Source: Allolobophora icterica
Taxonomy: Eukaryota > Annelida > Clitellata > Crassiclitellata > Lumbricidae
Reading direction: 5' to 3'
Assembly (NCBI GenBank): GCA_963556255.1
Contig: OY744605.1
Coordinates: 65,871,702 to 65,935,701 of the forward strand
DNA: 64,000 nt
Shown: piece by piece, positions 54,001 through 64,000 of the stretch
Layout: each line of letters starts with the position of its first letter
Numbering within the stretch: the stretch's first letter is position 1
Notes under the pieces: generated by a model
The model's database searches: none
What the model saw: the letters and a program-made list of their open reading frames with translations, nothing else
Told to the model about the DNA's origin: nothing
Position numbers and translations under genes: made by a program

Positions 54001-57000
54001 GTGATGATTTTAGATTGAGTTTGCTACTGAGTTTGTTCTACAGAACAGAATTTGTGGAATGTCATTCTGTCATGACAGCAATTTGAATCCTTGAGCAACT
54101 TTACAGTCCAGCCCACTAACCCAGGCACTAATTTTTGTGTCTGTGTTTGTTTGATGATTCAGAATCCAGCAGATTCAGTTGCTCGGGCGAGACATGAAAG
54201 GTGAGGAACACGATAAGCTGTGGAACCAGCTCGAAGCTGAAATCCACCTTCACCGCCACAAGACAGTCATTCGCGCCTGCCGCGGACGGTCGATTCGACA
54301 CAAAAAACTGCCGATTCCTGAAGGCCATGCAAGTGGAAACTATTTCTCATGCGTTAAAGCTATGTAATTGGGAGTCCTTGTTTGCTGTGGAGTTATAATA
54401 TAATTATATTCTTTATTATTTCAAACCGACAGACGCAGCAAGATTACATTGAAACATGAAAGTACAATCAATATCTTAATTAAACACACGGTTTGGCAGC
54501 CATGCAAGGCGCCGCCCTAGAGGGGGGTTACGGGAGTCGATCCGCGTACCTTATGCTCTCCTGGCCATGAGTGTTACCACTACTCTATCCTCCCTCCCCA
54601 AGACACATGTATCACAGCGGCTAAGTGATTGTGATAACAGGTTTCAGTGCTGCAAGCTGAATCTGAGTTGTGGCATTCCGTCCTCATCTGTGTTGGTTTA
54701 TCTGAATTTGGTGAAATCTCTGTTAACTTAGTCTCTGGTATATGTTCAGTTACATCATGTCATGTACAAGAAAGAGTGTTTTATTTCATGATGCTGACCA
54801 AGCGTGTTTTCATGTAATAGTTTCATGCATGATGATTTCTTATCAGACATCTAATCTAATTTATTTGTAGAACTTCTGTAGCACCACATAAATTATCCAC
54901 CAGAATTTAATCGATGGGCACTGCAACAGAAAATCTATAATGAAGTCATTTTGCAGTGGTCAGTTCTTGCAGAATCGACCAGAGAATCCTTGGGAAACGG
55001 CACATGGGGTGAATGCAATCTGGAAGAGATTATTTTATAATGGATAAACTGACTGAATGGATCTAATGTGACCGCAAGATGTGGAACATTTTCTGTTCAC
55101 TAAATTGGTTTTTCTACTAATGAGACAGAATGTGCTTTGGAGTTGTAGTTTATTGAAGTTTGATTTTCAGGAACATGATATGCTGCAGACATACAAAAAG
55201 ATAGTATTACATATAATAATATATTGTGTATAATTAATAATTTGAGTTGTAAATGATATTGCATGTAATAAGGATGTGCAGCAGTTATAGATTAGTGAAG
55301 CTGGGTTTGAATTGAGATTTTTTATAGGCTAATTTGTTCTCTGTAGGACTACCATTCCTTAAGAAGACGTCAGGGGATAGGAGATGTTCGAAGGGTCCAA
55401 TTGCATAAAGCTCAAGACGAAGGCCTTGGAATGTCAATCACTGTAAGCATGCTTATCTGTCAGTCTAGGTGTAGATCCTGTAATAAAGTATATGCACTCG
55501 TCTGTCAATCAAAATATAGATTGTGGAATGTATAGTACAGGCACTGCACTTATGTGTCAATCATAATTACAAGAATGTAAATGTGAAATGTCAGTCTGTG
55601 TAAGGGAAAATTGCAGACCGTGAAACAGACAAGGCAGACAGCGTAAGATAGGCATAGCTACATTGAGGCAAGAGGAGGCAGTTGCCTCCTCTTGGTTTGA
55701 TAAATTTTAAAATTTTCCTTGGGTTATAGCCGTGGACCTGGATGTTGCCTCCTCTTGAACGGTGAATCCTGGCCCAAGAGAAGAAATTTAATTGACAGAA
55801 ATCTCCCAATAAAGGTCATCAAATTTTTTTAGAGAGAAATTTCCCAAAAAAGGTCATCACATTTTTTGACAGAAATCTCCCAAAAAAGGTCATCAAGTTT
55901 TTTGCCTCCTCTTGAATTTAAGTCTGGCGACGCTCCTGCTTATAACTTACTTCATTATGACATGAAATCGGTTCTATATGTGTTCTAATGAGCTTTTGTG
56001 CCATTTAGATTTGTGTAATCACCACTTTTGTGAGATAATTGAAAGGCATATCTAGATAATTAACTTATTAAAAAATGAATTCTGATAGGGCTTGGTTGGG
56101 GATTATCGTAACCCAAACTCAGTTCAGTTTTAGAAACTTAACTTGATAAAACCACAACATCGTTACAGGCTTGTTTTGGAACTGCTGTTTCATGTCAGGG
56201 TGGCAAGGAACATGGAGTGCCTATCCTCATCTCAGAAATCCATGCAGATCAGCCTGCCCATCGCTCCCAGAGCCTCTACATTGGGGACGCCATCTTGTCC
56301 GTCAACGGAATCGACCTGAGAAACTCCAAGCATGCTGAAGCAGTGCACATTCTGTCACAGCAGGTGGTCATTTTTTAAATAAGGGGCCATCCACATATTA
56401 CGTACGCAAATATCCGGGGAAATTGAACCCCTCACTGTTCGCACGCGTACTTTTTTCCACCTCCACCCACCTGCGTACGTACAGTTGACGCACCCCCGCC
56501 ACCCGAAGACCAGCTGCAGAATGTGTTAGTTACGCAGGTCCAGGCAGGGACTGTCTACACTTTAGGCCAGATTGAAGGATGAGTAATCCATGGACTCGCT
56601 GTTGAGTTGTGTGATAGTTTAATAATAGCTTTCAGAGGTAAGGTGGCATACAAGTGACACCTCTCCCACAGTCCTACTTCCTCTGGTAGTACCAGATTGC
56701 TGGAAAGACTTAACTCTACCTCACTTGAAGGCCAATCAATTTGCGTACGTACATTATCAGTAGACCCCTATTCGCAAGCGTATGCAAGCAAATGCATTTC
56801 GGTTACCTCCCCCTCCATGCGTACGTGATATATGGATGGCCCCTAAGTAAGAATAATACAAATATATAAAAATAGTTTGAATTGTTTTTACAGTTGATAT
56901 GTTTAAATTAAACACTAACTAAATGAAGGAGTAAGTAAATGAATGTAAATTAATTTTAATGGTTTTTAACAAATAAAAATAAGAAATAATTTTAATGGTG

Positions 57001-57304
57001 TTTTATAAAATAAATTAAGCGATTTTGATGATTTTTGTGTCTCTGATCACTGATGTTGTAATTAGCACGTTCAGTTTTGAAGGATACTTAAAAGTTGCAT
57101 AATATGAGTTTAGCTTTTGTGCATTGCAATTGTGGTGGTTTTTTCTGTGCCCAGCAAGGTGATATTGAGTTGGAAGTGGTGTATGTGGCTCCGGATGAGG
57201 ACAGCGATGATGAGAACCATGACTATGAAGATGAGAACGGATTCAGGTGAACACATACATATATATATATATATACATATATATACATATATACTATGCA
57301 ACTG

Positions 57305-57364
<60 letters not shown>

Positions 57365-60300
57365 TACTGTATTCTTCCCTTTTGCCAGAGTTTGATGTAC
57401 AAACCACATGATCTATACATATGTATGTATGTGTGTATCTGAAGACTTACATAGCATGTTTTATGAACCTCACAAAGGCGCTGTAGCACAGCTATCTAGC
57501 AGATTTTAAAAGGTGCATCTTGAGCAGGAGTTGTCTTCTGAGCTATTTGTGGAGGTAAAGTTGTAATTTCAAGTGGGAGACTATTCCATATGACAGAACA
57601 TTGATGGCGCTGAGCAGCTGTGTATAAAGGACTTGCTCAAGGTCCTTACACAATGACCGCCTGAGCTCAAACCTATACCTTTCCGCTGAGCACTTTATCC
57701 ACTTGGCTATCGTATCCTATATATGTAAGATAGTATGATATCTCTAGAAGATGAGAACTGTTTCATGTGAACACGTATATGAGTTATGTATATATGTATG
57801 TAAGATAATATATAGCATCTTCAGAAAGTAACTTATTCAGGTAAACACATGCATATAAGTTATATATTTAACATAATATAATTTGTATGTGTATGTATTT
57901 ATGTATGCTCCATAAAACTTCCTGACTTGTGTATTTTAAGACTTTTGGAAGCATGCTACACAATCTGAATGTCAAGCTACAGTACTGAGTTTGTTTTTAG
58001 CAGCAAACAATGTGCAGTAAGATTGATGATATAGCCTTATCTTTGGTAGGCTTAAGTAACTGTTGATCTGTCGATGTTTAGGTATAGAATATATGACGAA
58101 GACATAGCGAGCGAGGCGAGCACACCAGGCAGCAACATGAGCACCCAGCCAGGTGGTCTGCTCGATGGGTGTGCCGTTGGGATGAACCACGATGGCCACT
58201 CCACTGAGAGTGTGCCTGGTGCTCCTCCGGCTTCAGATTCGCCTGCTGTCCAAGAACCGCTCGCTGCCCATAAGAATGCCGATGATGCCAGTCCGCCTAG
58301 GTAGGTTCTTGGAGCATGGTGAGGCAGTCTTGGTGCCTTGCTGCCTGCTTTGGCACTTTGCCTGCTTTGGCGCCTTGCTGAACCAAACAGAAAATAATCT
58401 TTTAAATTAATGCCGGAAAACAGCAACCATTGATGTAGTTGTAATGCATATAGAATTTTTATACTGATGAGTTTTCCACCATGGAGTCGCCAGGGAACCT
58501 CCAAGGGGGCTGTGACAATTTTGGTTCATGACAAATTTCATTAGCGTTTTTAAAATTGGGTTGAGTTGGGATACCTTCCTGACCTTTCATATAGAGCCAC
58601 CACTCTTTCACACCACTTTTCAGCCTGTGTTTTTTCCCTTGTCGGCAGAGCTTTTACTAACTTTATGCTATATAGCATGTGTATAAAGCAGGTTAGGTCG
58701 ACATCAAAGACCCTGCAACCGTATGATGTTGAATGCTGGAAACTATATTTATGCTGTCATTGTGATACACAGTATATATTGGAACTCTTGAAATGTTTTG
58801 AAACAGTAGATACTGGTACTAACCTACCTGGACTTGAATGTCTTGTGATGAAGCACATCGAGTGTAGTCCATTACTTGAAAAGTTAAGCGGATTTTTATG
58901 CTGATTAGTAGCTGTGGCCTGTAGCCAGACATCTTTGTTGCCTCTTGTGGTAAATAGAGAAACTCATGTAAGGTTAAGTTATCATTTTGGGAGTTACACT
59001 TATCGACCCAAACCAAGGATATGCTATTCTGTTTGGTTATTTTGTGTGTATGTGTGTGTGTTCGTGTGTGCTTGGTACACTGTAACGTCCTTTCCCATCC
59101 CAACAGTGACGTGGTAACAGCTGAGCAGCCATGTTGACTTTAGCAACCATATGGCTAATTTAACTTATTTGTAAAACATTTTGTATAGTGCTCTTGGACA
59201 GGGATGGTGCGTGCATTCAGAAATCAGTTGGATTTTAATTCTTCAAAATGTTTTGGAGGTCTGAGCTTTGACAAAACATTTTATGGCTATGAACTTGGGA
59301 ATTGACAAAATATATCGAAAACACCAAACTTACTGGCAAAGAATGAAAACTTTAACACTTATTTTTACCGTTAAAAGCTTGCATGCAGAGAATTATATTA
59401 TTCAACTGGAAATGGTATTATTATTATTATTATTATTTTTCTATCATTAAGAAAATTTGTAATGTGCACAAAGCAATTCGAATAATAAGTTAATAGATGA
59501 AAGGATTGATTGAATTTGATGTGAAAAATTCATTACAATATTTAATTATAGTTACTGCTTTGTTACTTTATGCTGTGGTAGTGGTATTGGAAGTGGTTTG
59601 GTATTAAAGCATTATTTTGAGTGTAGTGTGGCAGTGTGGAATTTAATGTGTGATTAACATTAAGTTACTGGTAGCGATGCAGTTACTAGTATAAATTGGT
59701 GTGGGTACTTGTATATGTCAGTACCATTACCGGTATGTAGATTTGGTATGTGTATTATGTACTAAGAGTACTGTAGTATGGAATGAAACAATGCGATTAT
59801 GTGTGCATTTGATATGTTTTTGACTTTAAAAGAATGCATGTCTGGAAGCAGGGCCATGTGATAACAATTAGAATAAAGTAGTAATTAATTAAGAATTCTA
59901 GAGCTGTGGATAACTAATAATTTCTACTTAAGTAGTGATAATTGCTTATTGAATCAGAGTAATTGTGTGTCTAAGTTAATTATTGCTCTTGTAAGGTATA
60001 ATAGCATTTACTTTCACTAGATTAAAATCTTCGGTTTATTATATCCTCTGTACTTATATGTTAATATAATATTTGTAATTAATATTAATAAAAATGTGGG
60101 ATATTATTTCTCTTACTCAAGGTAGAAAGGATCCCAGAGGATTTTGGAAAAAGTTATAGGATGTTGCACTGGACCCTGATATGATTATTATTATGTTTTT
60201 CATATTGATAAAAATTATTAATATTTTTACCTTTACTGCTACTACAATTGCTACTTCTGCTAGTACTGTGACTACCAGTAAATGTAGTTTGAATGAATCA

Positions 60301-63116
60301 GACTCCTGAATCAGTCTAGCATGATAAGTGTAAGGAATTTGCTAGCTATATTCTATGTTCTCTTTATGTTAACCAACACCACTTGAATGTTTCTATGTGT
60401 GCTAACGTGTTTCCCTGTTTCTTTTCTGTCGATCACAAAGGCACTAGTCTGCCCAAGCACCGTAGTTTGTTACACCCAGCCAGGTACACAGCTTGCACGT
60501 TCGTCTGGTTTCCGTTGTTTTCAGTTCTACACCGGAACCTCCTTATAACACTTGATTAGTTACTTAGCATAATATTTCTGTTGCTGTTATTATGACTTTG
60601 CTGCAACAGGAATAAGTAGTTACAACAGAAATCGGGTAAAAGACCACAAGCTGATGCAAGCTTTGCCCCATTTCAATTTGACAGTAACTCATTTACATGT
60701 GTGTCATTAATAACATAATGTGGGGCATGGTGGCTCAGTGGTAAGTTCGGCGCCTTGTGACCGGAGGGTTGCAGGTTCGAATCCCACTCTAGCCGCTGCG
60801 TACGGACCTTGGGCAAGTCCTTCACTCGCAATTGCTCGTGGCGCTTCGGCGTGAAAATTCCGGCACAGTATCAAAGGCTGTAGTCGGGAGCGCCTCTGAG
60901 TGGTGGAAGACTTTGAGAGGCGCTATAGAAATATCCGGAATAAATAAATAAATAACAATATGATAACTAAGACAAATTTTAAATGATATTTCAGAATTAT
61001 AGGATAAATTCTGATATACTTGGTCTGCAACATGGATCCCAAGTTTAGTTTTATTTTGGAAAATGAATTAATTGTAGTGCAACCTTGTTATGAAGCGGTT
61101 CTTGATATGGCTTCCAAAATTCAGTGTTATAATGAGTACCTATAGCTGGTGTATTTATCAGATTCATTGTTTAACTCAAGTAATAGTGTGTTTCCAGGTT
61201 TATGCTTTCTTGTATCTGTTTTATTTTCATTTGTTACATGGCTGATGAATTCAACTTTTGTTTGGCATTTGAAGTCTATCTGAAAAATTCACATAGACTT
61301 TGTTGATGTTCTTCATGCAGTTCTGCAGAACTTTTGGCTTAAATTCCATTTGGAAAGTGAATTTTAAAAGAATTTCTTACCTTTTTTGCTTTCATTTGTT
61401 AAAGAATTTTGTTTTCATGTTGGCCAAGTTACTTTCTCACTTTAATTTCTTTACAATCTCAAAATTCGTTTATTTATATAGCTATAAGATTTATTACTTT
61501 TCAGTGCCTTCTGTTGATCCTGTGGCACTCTGTAAATATGTAGATACATGCAAACATGCAAGACGGTTAGTCAACGCATGTGGGGCGTGGTGGCTCAGTG
61601 GTAAGTTCGGCGCCTTGTGACCGGAGGGTTGCAGGTTCGAATCCCACTCTAGCCACTGCGTACGGACCTTGGGCAAGTCCTTCACTCGCGATTGCTCGTG
61701 GCACTTCGGCGTGAAAATTCCGGCACAGTATCAAATGCCGTAGTCGGGAGCGCCTCTGAGTAGCAGTTGACTTCGAGAGGCGCTATAGAAATATCCAGAA
61801 TAATAATAATAATAATAATGTCGTATAGTGTAGCACTCAAAATATCCGAGAATTTAGATGTCACCATGAGTCACCATTATAAATGATGTATTACATCTGC
61901 ACCAAAATAGTGTTGTGTTTGCAGGTGTTGATGTAGCTGCCAGGTTTCTTAGGCTTTGCAGTTCTTTATCTTTTGCTGATTGCTTTGCATAATTTCTACA
62001 AATGCTGGCAACTGTCCTTTTCCACTAGTGTTTGCTGATTACATATTGTTTTTGGTTTTATAGTTAATGCCTGGGATTTGATTCTAGTGTATTTGTGGGT
62101 TCCAGAATTCTGTTGACTTGTAGACTTCATGTGATCATTTCCTCTGCCTGCATGTTCTATGTTACATAATGACCTTGAAATTGCAGTTTGTTCTGTTACC
62201 ATTATTGGTTTTGTTCAGTAAATCCTGGTTTGGGACGTTGTTTGCTATATGCTTTTATGATACATGTGCTAGAGTGAATGGGGAAACTTCTATGCCGCTT
62301 GGTTTTGCCAATATGTAATCTGCCTCCATGCAATCGAATATCTTTTCATCAAGTTCGTTTTTGCACCCCTGAAATTCAGTTGACAGTCATTCAGAAGTCT
62401 TATACTACAGGACTCTTTGCCAATTTCATTTAATAAAATTATAATAATTAGTAGTAATGATAGTGGCGATGATGGCTTAGATGTGGTGCTGGTCACTGTT
62501 GGTGAAAGCAACACAATTATTGAATCTGGAAACTTCTAAAGGACATAATTATATAAATATATCATAATGCACAAAGGATTAGCTGATGGTTGCTACTAAG
62601 CCAAATTACAATTCGAAATACACTGGACAGAACCAGTCGAGATTGAATAAGCAGAACTCTAAAGAAAATAAACAGGTAAAGGTAACAGTTGACATGTTAT
62701 TCCATGAACAATCACCCTTCCAGTTACTTATTAGAATTGATTTGTTTCGACTGCACTGCGCCTGCAGCATTGTATCAGTAAAAGATTTATGAAAATGTGA
62801 TATTCTATCTGATTCTTTGAATGTTTTCTTCAGGGCACCTTCTGACGCTGCTTTGGCTGCAACATTTCATCCAACAGAAAACCTAAATGCTGAACCAACT
62901 GCCGAACAACCGCTGCTACTGCCTGAGGAAACTACTTCTTCATCTCCCTGCTCTCCTTTTAAACCAACCGCAGACACGCCATTTGCGACGGAAACAGTTG
63001 CCACAAAAACGGTTGCTGCAGATGATGTCGTCTCCAACAACCACAAAATAGACGGATCAGTGATTAGTGCTGCAGCAGTCACCAAGACCGAGGACAGTGA
63101 AATTGGGCTTAAATAG
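51017..63116 (+). CDS. GOPC: Golgi-associated PDZ and coiled-coil protein (GOPC/PIST/CAL), nine coding exons
   Basis: Exons: 51017-51232, 52993-53157, 53663-53838, 54163-54328, 55347-55442, 56199-56363, 57155-57246, 58082-58300, 62834-63116; about 525 aa (human 462). The first exon encodes [19 protein letters not shown], then [10 protein letters not shown]. The coiled coil covers roughly residues 73-240 with [27 protein letters not shown] and LLGRDMKG, then [20 protein letters not shown]. The PDZ domain (about 258-343) has the carboxylate loop [25 protein letters not shown] and VVYVAP. An acidic linker, YRIYDED and a Ser/Thr/Ala-rich C-terminus end in GLK. Known family role: a trans-Golgi adaptor binding PDZ ligands such as CFTR and Golgi partners through the coiled coil, steering cargo to lysosomes. 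Introns 3 and 4 appear to be GC-AG. The longer tail comes from exons 8-9, which are less conserved; exon 9 rests on phase and acceptor quality. I chose ATG 51017 because it begins the family-like sequence. Confidence 0.95.
51369..51400 (-). mobile_element. Helitron 3' terminus (second copy)
   Basis: Read on the minus strand: hairpin CCGTGA-TTCT-TCACGG, then GTTACAGCTAG followed by T, nearly identical to the end of the Helitron at 19853. The 5' end was not located. The 80-bp array just above (51447-51810) may be its interior. Confidence 0.65.
51447..51810. repeat. About 80-bp tandem array, four units, interrupted
   Basis: Units start at 51447, 51528, 51607 and 51761 with GAGCATGTGCAACGTGACGC, followed by TTTCCTCTTCAGTCTCT and a GATTTTGCCTTTTC end. 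Unit 3 is split by about 80 bp (51657-51740, beginning AAATCAAATCAAATC). The array is in GOPC intron 1. Confidence 0.85.
51811..52992. other. GOPC intron 1, distal part
   Basis: No exon or mobile element was recognised apart from short AT-rich runs. Open frames at 52003 and 52560 have no motif. Confidence 0.4.
54410..54600 (-). mobile_element. tRNA-derived SINE, family 3
   Basis: On the minus strand, from about 54600: A-box-like TAGAGTAGTGGTAACACT, B-box-like GGATCGACTCC, a body with GGCGGCGCCTTGCATGG, and a tail TTTCAATGTAATCTTGCTGC then AATAAAGAATATAAT. It lies antisense in GOPC intron 4. Confidence 0.65.
55655..55935. mobile_element. Probable TIR element with GCCTCCTCTTG words
   Basis: Starts AGGCAAGAGGAGGCAGTTGC and ends TTTGCCTCCTCTTGAATT, with the GAGGCAAGAGG / CCTCTTG ends inverted. 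Inside are three roughly 37-bp units AGAAATCTCCCAAAAAAGGT-CATCA. It lies in GOPC intron 5. Exact ends and target duplication were not resolved. Confidence 0.45.
56383..56843. mobile_element. Harbinger-like MITE, 461 bp
   Basis: The TIRs begin GGGGCCATCCACATATTACG (left) and, inverted, GGGGCCATCCATATATCACG (right); the similarity extends through TACGCA. TAA flanks both sides (56380-56382, 56844-56846), the 3-bp target duplication typical of PIF/Harbinger. TACGTAC-rich words recur inside. There is no coding capacity. It lies in GOPC intron 6, starting 19 bp after the exon 6 donor. Confidence 0.8.
57255..57362. repeat. (AT)n microsatellite
   Basis: AT/ACATAT units and then a run of about 25 AT dinucleotides, immediately after GOPC exon 7. 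Confidence 0.95.
57363..58081. other. GOPC intron 7, distal part
   Basis: Contains TATGTATGTAAGATA-type repeated words at about 57715-57870 and a CACAAAGGCGCTGTAGCA stretch resembling a SINE/LINE tail. No exon is seen. Confidence 0.4.
59107..59137 (+). CDS. Possible alternative GOPC terminal exon
   Basis: A good acceptor (TCCTTTCCCATCCCAACAG, ending 59106) is followed, in the phase left by exon 8, by ten codons encoding [10 protein letters not shown] (the first shared with exon 8) and then TGA. If used it would give a form of about 442 aa lacking the exon 9 tail. No nearby AATAAA was seen, so this is weak. Confidence 0.2.
60720..60955 (+). mobile_element. tRNA-derived SINE, family 2, copy 1
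   Basis: A-box TGGCTCAGTGGTAAG (60731-60745), B-box GGTTCGAATCC (60774-60784), body ACCTTGGGCAAGTCCTTCAC, tail hairpin GAGCGCCTCT (60888) / AGAGGCGCT (60916) and an AATA tail. Highly similar to the copy at 61579, so recently active. It lies in GOPC intron 8. Confidence 0.9.
61579..61822 (+). mobile_element. tRNA-derived SINE, family 2, copy 2
   Basis: Same structure as the copy at 60720: A-box 61591-61605, B-box 61634-61644, tail hairpin at 61748 and 61776, and an (AAT)n end. Only a handful of substitutions separate the two copies. It is in the same intron and orientation. Confidence 0.9.
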
Positions 63117-63143
63117 AATGGATGACAAACGAGTCCAGTTTAA

Positions 63144-63206
63144 CACTTTAACGATGAGCTGCATTAATTTCCCTGTTGCTGTTACTACACTGTCGTCGTT
63201 AAAGTG
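63144..63206. mobile_element. 63-bp TTAA-flanked MITE, copy A
   Basis: Inverted ends CACTTTAACGATGAG / GTCGTCGTTAAAGTG (two mismatches), with TTAA on both sides (63140-63143, 63207-63210). It is the same length as copy B at 6984, with a recognisably related core. It starts 28 bp after the GOPC stop, so it should be transcribed as a 3' UTR hairpin. Confidence 0.85.
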
Positions 63207-63210
63207 TTAA

Positions 63211-64000
63211 TTGGCATCTTTGTCGCACCGGTTTCAGCAATCTCATTCTTGATTGGTTCTTGTTGCTGGTTGTAGGTAGCTTGGTATTCATGGGGTTTTT
63301 GTGCCGAATTACATGGGTAGCTTGTTCTTGCTTTCTCTTTGCAGTTTGTTTCCTAACTCATTATGTTCCTTGAGGGACTGGTCATGTGATGAGTTGCATG
63401 ACGATCACGTGACCCATCATACATTGTTTTGTCATGGCACTCTGACATTTGAGATGGAGTGAAATGCAGTTAAACACAGTGTTTAGGTTTTTTGTTGTCA
63501 AACTGATTCCTGCAAAAAATGCTTATATTAATGAACAACACTCACACCTGGAGTGTATTAAGCAGAAGTCTTGTTTTAACTTGTTTGTTCTTTTGCTAGT
63601 TACCTAACTGGAGGGAGGCATTCCAACTCCAGAAATTACAAGAGCATGCGTAGTTAATTACAGCTGTCTTAGTATTTGAGTTGTTGGATTCTTGCTTTCT
63701 AAATGACTGTTCGCAGATAGAGAGCTTTTTAATTCACATGGATAATAATGATAAATAGTTATAGTAATAAATAATAATAATGTAAATAGCCTGGTAATGT
63801 CGCAAGGTGGTAATTAGGCATGTAGTTACTGGTGGTTGTAAACTGTTAATGCTATGGAGGTGAATAATTAAATAATTAATCTGTTGATAAACCTGTAATT
63901 TTTATGTCAAATAACTATCAAAACTATAAAAATTGAAGGGTAGTTTGCAGTGTATCTGCATATCATTTGTGATGGGGTGGTATCATAATATGGTTTGATC
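63211..64000. other. GOPC 3' flank
   Basis: AT-rich, with AATAAATAATAATAATG near 63767 as a possible polyadenylation region. No other gene is seen before the window ends. Confidence 0.4.

Noticed and set aside
53838..54175. Canonical GT-AG alternative for GOPC intron 3 (donor after 53842, acceptor before 54173)
   Set aside because: Possible in phase but drops one residue from an otherwise gap-free match to the family coiled coil, uses a weak GTGGAA donor and skips the first AG. The GC donor with CAG|GCAAGT fits better.
60443..60450. Very short GOPC terminal exon after GATCACAAAG
   Set aside because: Would encode one further residue then a stop; acceptor lacks a good polypyrimidine tract.
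60720..61650. tRNA genes suggested by A- and B-box sequences
   Set aside because: Two near-identical copies with a shared non-tRNA body and LINE-like tail, no proper acceptor stem; they are SINEs.

Overview
This is a window of a metazoan nuclear genome, not a microbe or plasmid. Multi-exon genes with GT-AG introns in conserved positions, tRNA-derived SINEs, LINE remnants, hAT, Harbinger and Helitron-type elements, and abundant micro- and minisatellites all point to an invertebrate animal. I cannot fix the phylum from the sequence alone. No CRISPR array, operon or rRNA is present.

Layout. (1) 1-3300: simple repeats, minisatellites and a roughly 1.1 kb pyrimidine-rich tract. (2) 3358-3610 (+): a probable terminal coding exon of an unidentified plus-strand gene. 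Its stop codon lies 14 bp from the stop of the next gene. (3) 3625-11443 (-): a complete 11-coding-exon CCDC83 homologue (coiled-coil protein, about 458 aa). (4) 11470-21877: a gene-poor, transposon-rich interval with LINE tails, a broken THAP-domain exon, one unidentified 143-codon ORF, two short elements with hAT-like 8-bp target duplications, a TGACGTAA-bearing degenerate array, an RT fragment and a Helitron. (5) 21878-42936 (-): a complete 23-coding-exon PPP6R (SAPS-domain) homologue, the regulatory subunit of protein phosphatase 6, about 797 aa. (6) 42937-51016: the interval between the divergently transcribed PPP6R and GOPC genes, holding TIR elements, a 400-bp CTT/CTTCCT tract, and two hAT-type elements with perfect 8-bp target duplications. 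(7) 51017-63116 (+): a complete nine-coding-exon GOPC (PIST/CAL; coiled-coil plus PDZ Golgi protein) homologue, about 525 aa. Its introns hold a Helitron end, SINEs and a Harbinger-type MITE. (8) 63117-64000: GOPC 3' flank, starting with a 63-bp TTAA-flanked MITE.

The three main genes have no obvious shared pathway: CCDC83 (poorly characterised coiled-coil), PPP6R (phosphatase targeting) and GOPC (Golgi/post-Golgi sorting). I reconstructed them exon by exon, requiring a splice signal at both ends, a conserved phase and colinearity with the human family members as I remember them. No alignment software was used.

The most notable observations are: two consecutive GC-AG introns in GOPC; near-touching convergent stop codons at 3610/3625; a tandemly duplicated 5' splice site in PPP6R; two separate SINE-LINE pairs sharing a 3' tail; a perfect 25-bp-arm palindrome lying across a hAT terminus and its target duplication; and a TIR element in the presumed PPP6R 5' region carrying several decoy 5' splice sites in sense.
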